6,620 nucleotides of DNA from Oscillospiraceae bacterium UBA4632 (GTDB taxonomy: Bacteria; Bacillota; Clostridia; Oscillospirales; Oscillospiraceae): assembly GCA_002405995.1 (NCBI GenBank), contig DHMW01000109.1, positions 1 through 6,620 of the forward strand, read 5' to 3'. Under the pieces are notes generated by a model. It was not told the origin of the DNA. It was given only the letters and a program-made list of their open reading frames with translations, and did no database searches. The stretch's first letter is position 1; the number at the start of each line of letters is the position of its first letter. A program made the position numbers and the translations under genes. Positions 6,108-6,620 of the stretch are shown piece by piece.

Positions 6108-6620
6108 TCAGCTCTTTTCGGTCTTCGAAACGCCGCAGCAGCTCTCCTCGCAGCCGAGCTTGTCGCAGAGCACTTTATCAAGCTCTTCCTTCGCCGCCGC
6201 GATCTGAAGGCCGCTCGGCTCATGGCGGCAGCGCGTAAAGTAGACGAGCAGCCCGCGCATCGCCGTCAGGCGGTTGCCCGCCTGCTCCCAGCAGAGGGAG
6301 GCGTCAGAGTCCGCGACCTCGTCGGTCACGTCCTCGCCGCGCGTGGCGGGCAGGCAGTGCATGAATTTGCACCCGAGGCTCCCCAGCTGCATCAGCTCGC
6401 GGTTGACCTGATAGTCATGGAAGACGCGCACGCGCTCCTCCTTCGGCATCTCATTTTCGTAGAGGCCGTACCACACGTCCGTGTAGATGAAGTCCGCGCC
6501 GCGCACGCTCTCGCGGTCATCGGTGACGAGGAAGCTGCCGCCGGAGAGCGCGCAGTTATTCTTCATGATCGTCTTGTGCTGCTCATTCAGCTGGTGCCCC
6601 TGCGGGCCGTACTGGACAAA
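6108..6620 (-). CDS. ptcA: Putrescine carbamoyltransferase, C-terminal half (cut by window edge)
   Basis: The visible 170 residues are the second half of an aspartate/ornithine carbamoyltransferase-family enzyme of about 340 residues; the 5' part lies beyond the right edge. The reading frame is open to the edge and begins FVQYGPQGHQLNEQHK. The family's HCLPA motif is present as HCLPATRGEDVTDEV (visible residues 88-102). Where ornithine carbamoyltransferases have an ornithine-binding SMG loop after D-V-W, this protein has DVWYGLYE (48-55), as in putrescine carbamoyltransferases. It also has the long C-terminal helix and tail (about 140-170) typical of that subgroup. The enzyme phosphorolyses N-carbamoylputrescine to putrescine and carbamoyl phosphate in the cytoplasm. 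It is the first visible gene of the agmatine operon, also called aguB. The operon promoter and any regulator lie outside the window. Confidence 0.93.
   Translation of the reverse strand, partial: FVQYGPQGHQLNEQHKTIMKNNCALSGGSFLVTDDRESVRGADFIYTDVWYGLYENEMPKEERVRVFHDYQVNRELMQLGSLGCKFMHCLPATRGEDVTDEVADSDASLCWEQAGNRLTAMRGLLVYFTRCRHEPSGLQIAAAKEELDKVLCDKLGCEESCCGVSKTEKS

Noticed and set aside
1..6620. Search for CRISPR arrays, insertion sequences, tandem repeats, tRNA or riboswitch-like leaders
   Set aside because: I saw no regularly spaced repeats, transposase genes, terminal inverted repeats, cloverleaf sequences or long structured leaders.

Overview
The window is GC-rich bacterial DNA with tight gene packing, strong purine-rich ribosome binding sites and sigma-A-like promoters. 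The gene content (fermentative agmatine deiminase operon, PrsW-family protease, NhaC antiporter) points to a low-complexity anaerobic or facultative Firmicute. A high-GC gut clostridium such as an Oscillospiraceae relative is my guess from style and content; no marker gene fixes the taxon.

Layout. Positions 1-32 hold what is probably the last few codons of a rightward gene. A perfect hairpin at 88-114 separates it from a leftward PrsW-family membrane protease gene (135-878). That gene and a rightward EamA/DMT-type permease gene (1045-1944) diverge from a compact double promoter at 934-1009, in which both promoters have near-consensus boxes and 17-bp spacers. After a convergent hairpin at 1972-2005 comes a leftward NhaC-family antiporter gene (2054-3358) with its own extended -10 promoter. 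A short spacer (3426-3561) carries what looks like the decayed 3' end of a rightward gene, possibly a LysR-type regulator, followed by a perfect 16-bp hairpin with a T-rich tail. The right half (3605-6620, all leftward) is the agmatine deiminase operon: putrescine carbamoyltransferase (ptcA/aguB, cut by the window edge), agmatine/putrescine antiporter (aguD) and agmatine deiminase (aguA).

How the genes work together. AguD would import agmatine in exchange for putrescine. AguA would hydrolyse agmatine to N-carbamoylputrescine and ammonia. PtcA would phosphorolyse this to putrescine and carbamoyl phosphate. Carbamate kinase (AguC) would normally finish the route by making ATP, CO2 and ammonia, but no aguC follows aguA here. 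The NhaC antiporter next door could contribute to pH or sodium homeostasis, but it has its own promoter and is not part of the operon.

I see no mobile element, CRISPR array, tRNA or rRNA in the window, and no convincing novel system. The points most worth a second look are the missing aguC, the frameshifted remnant between aguA and nhaC, and the terminator that better fits that remnant than the operon.
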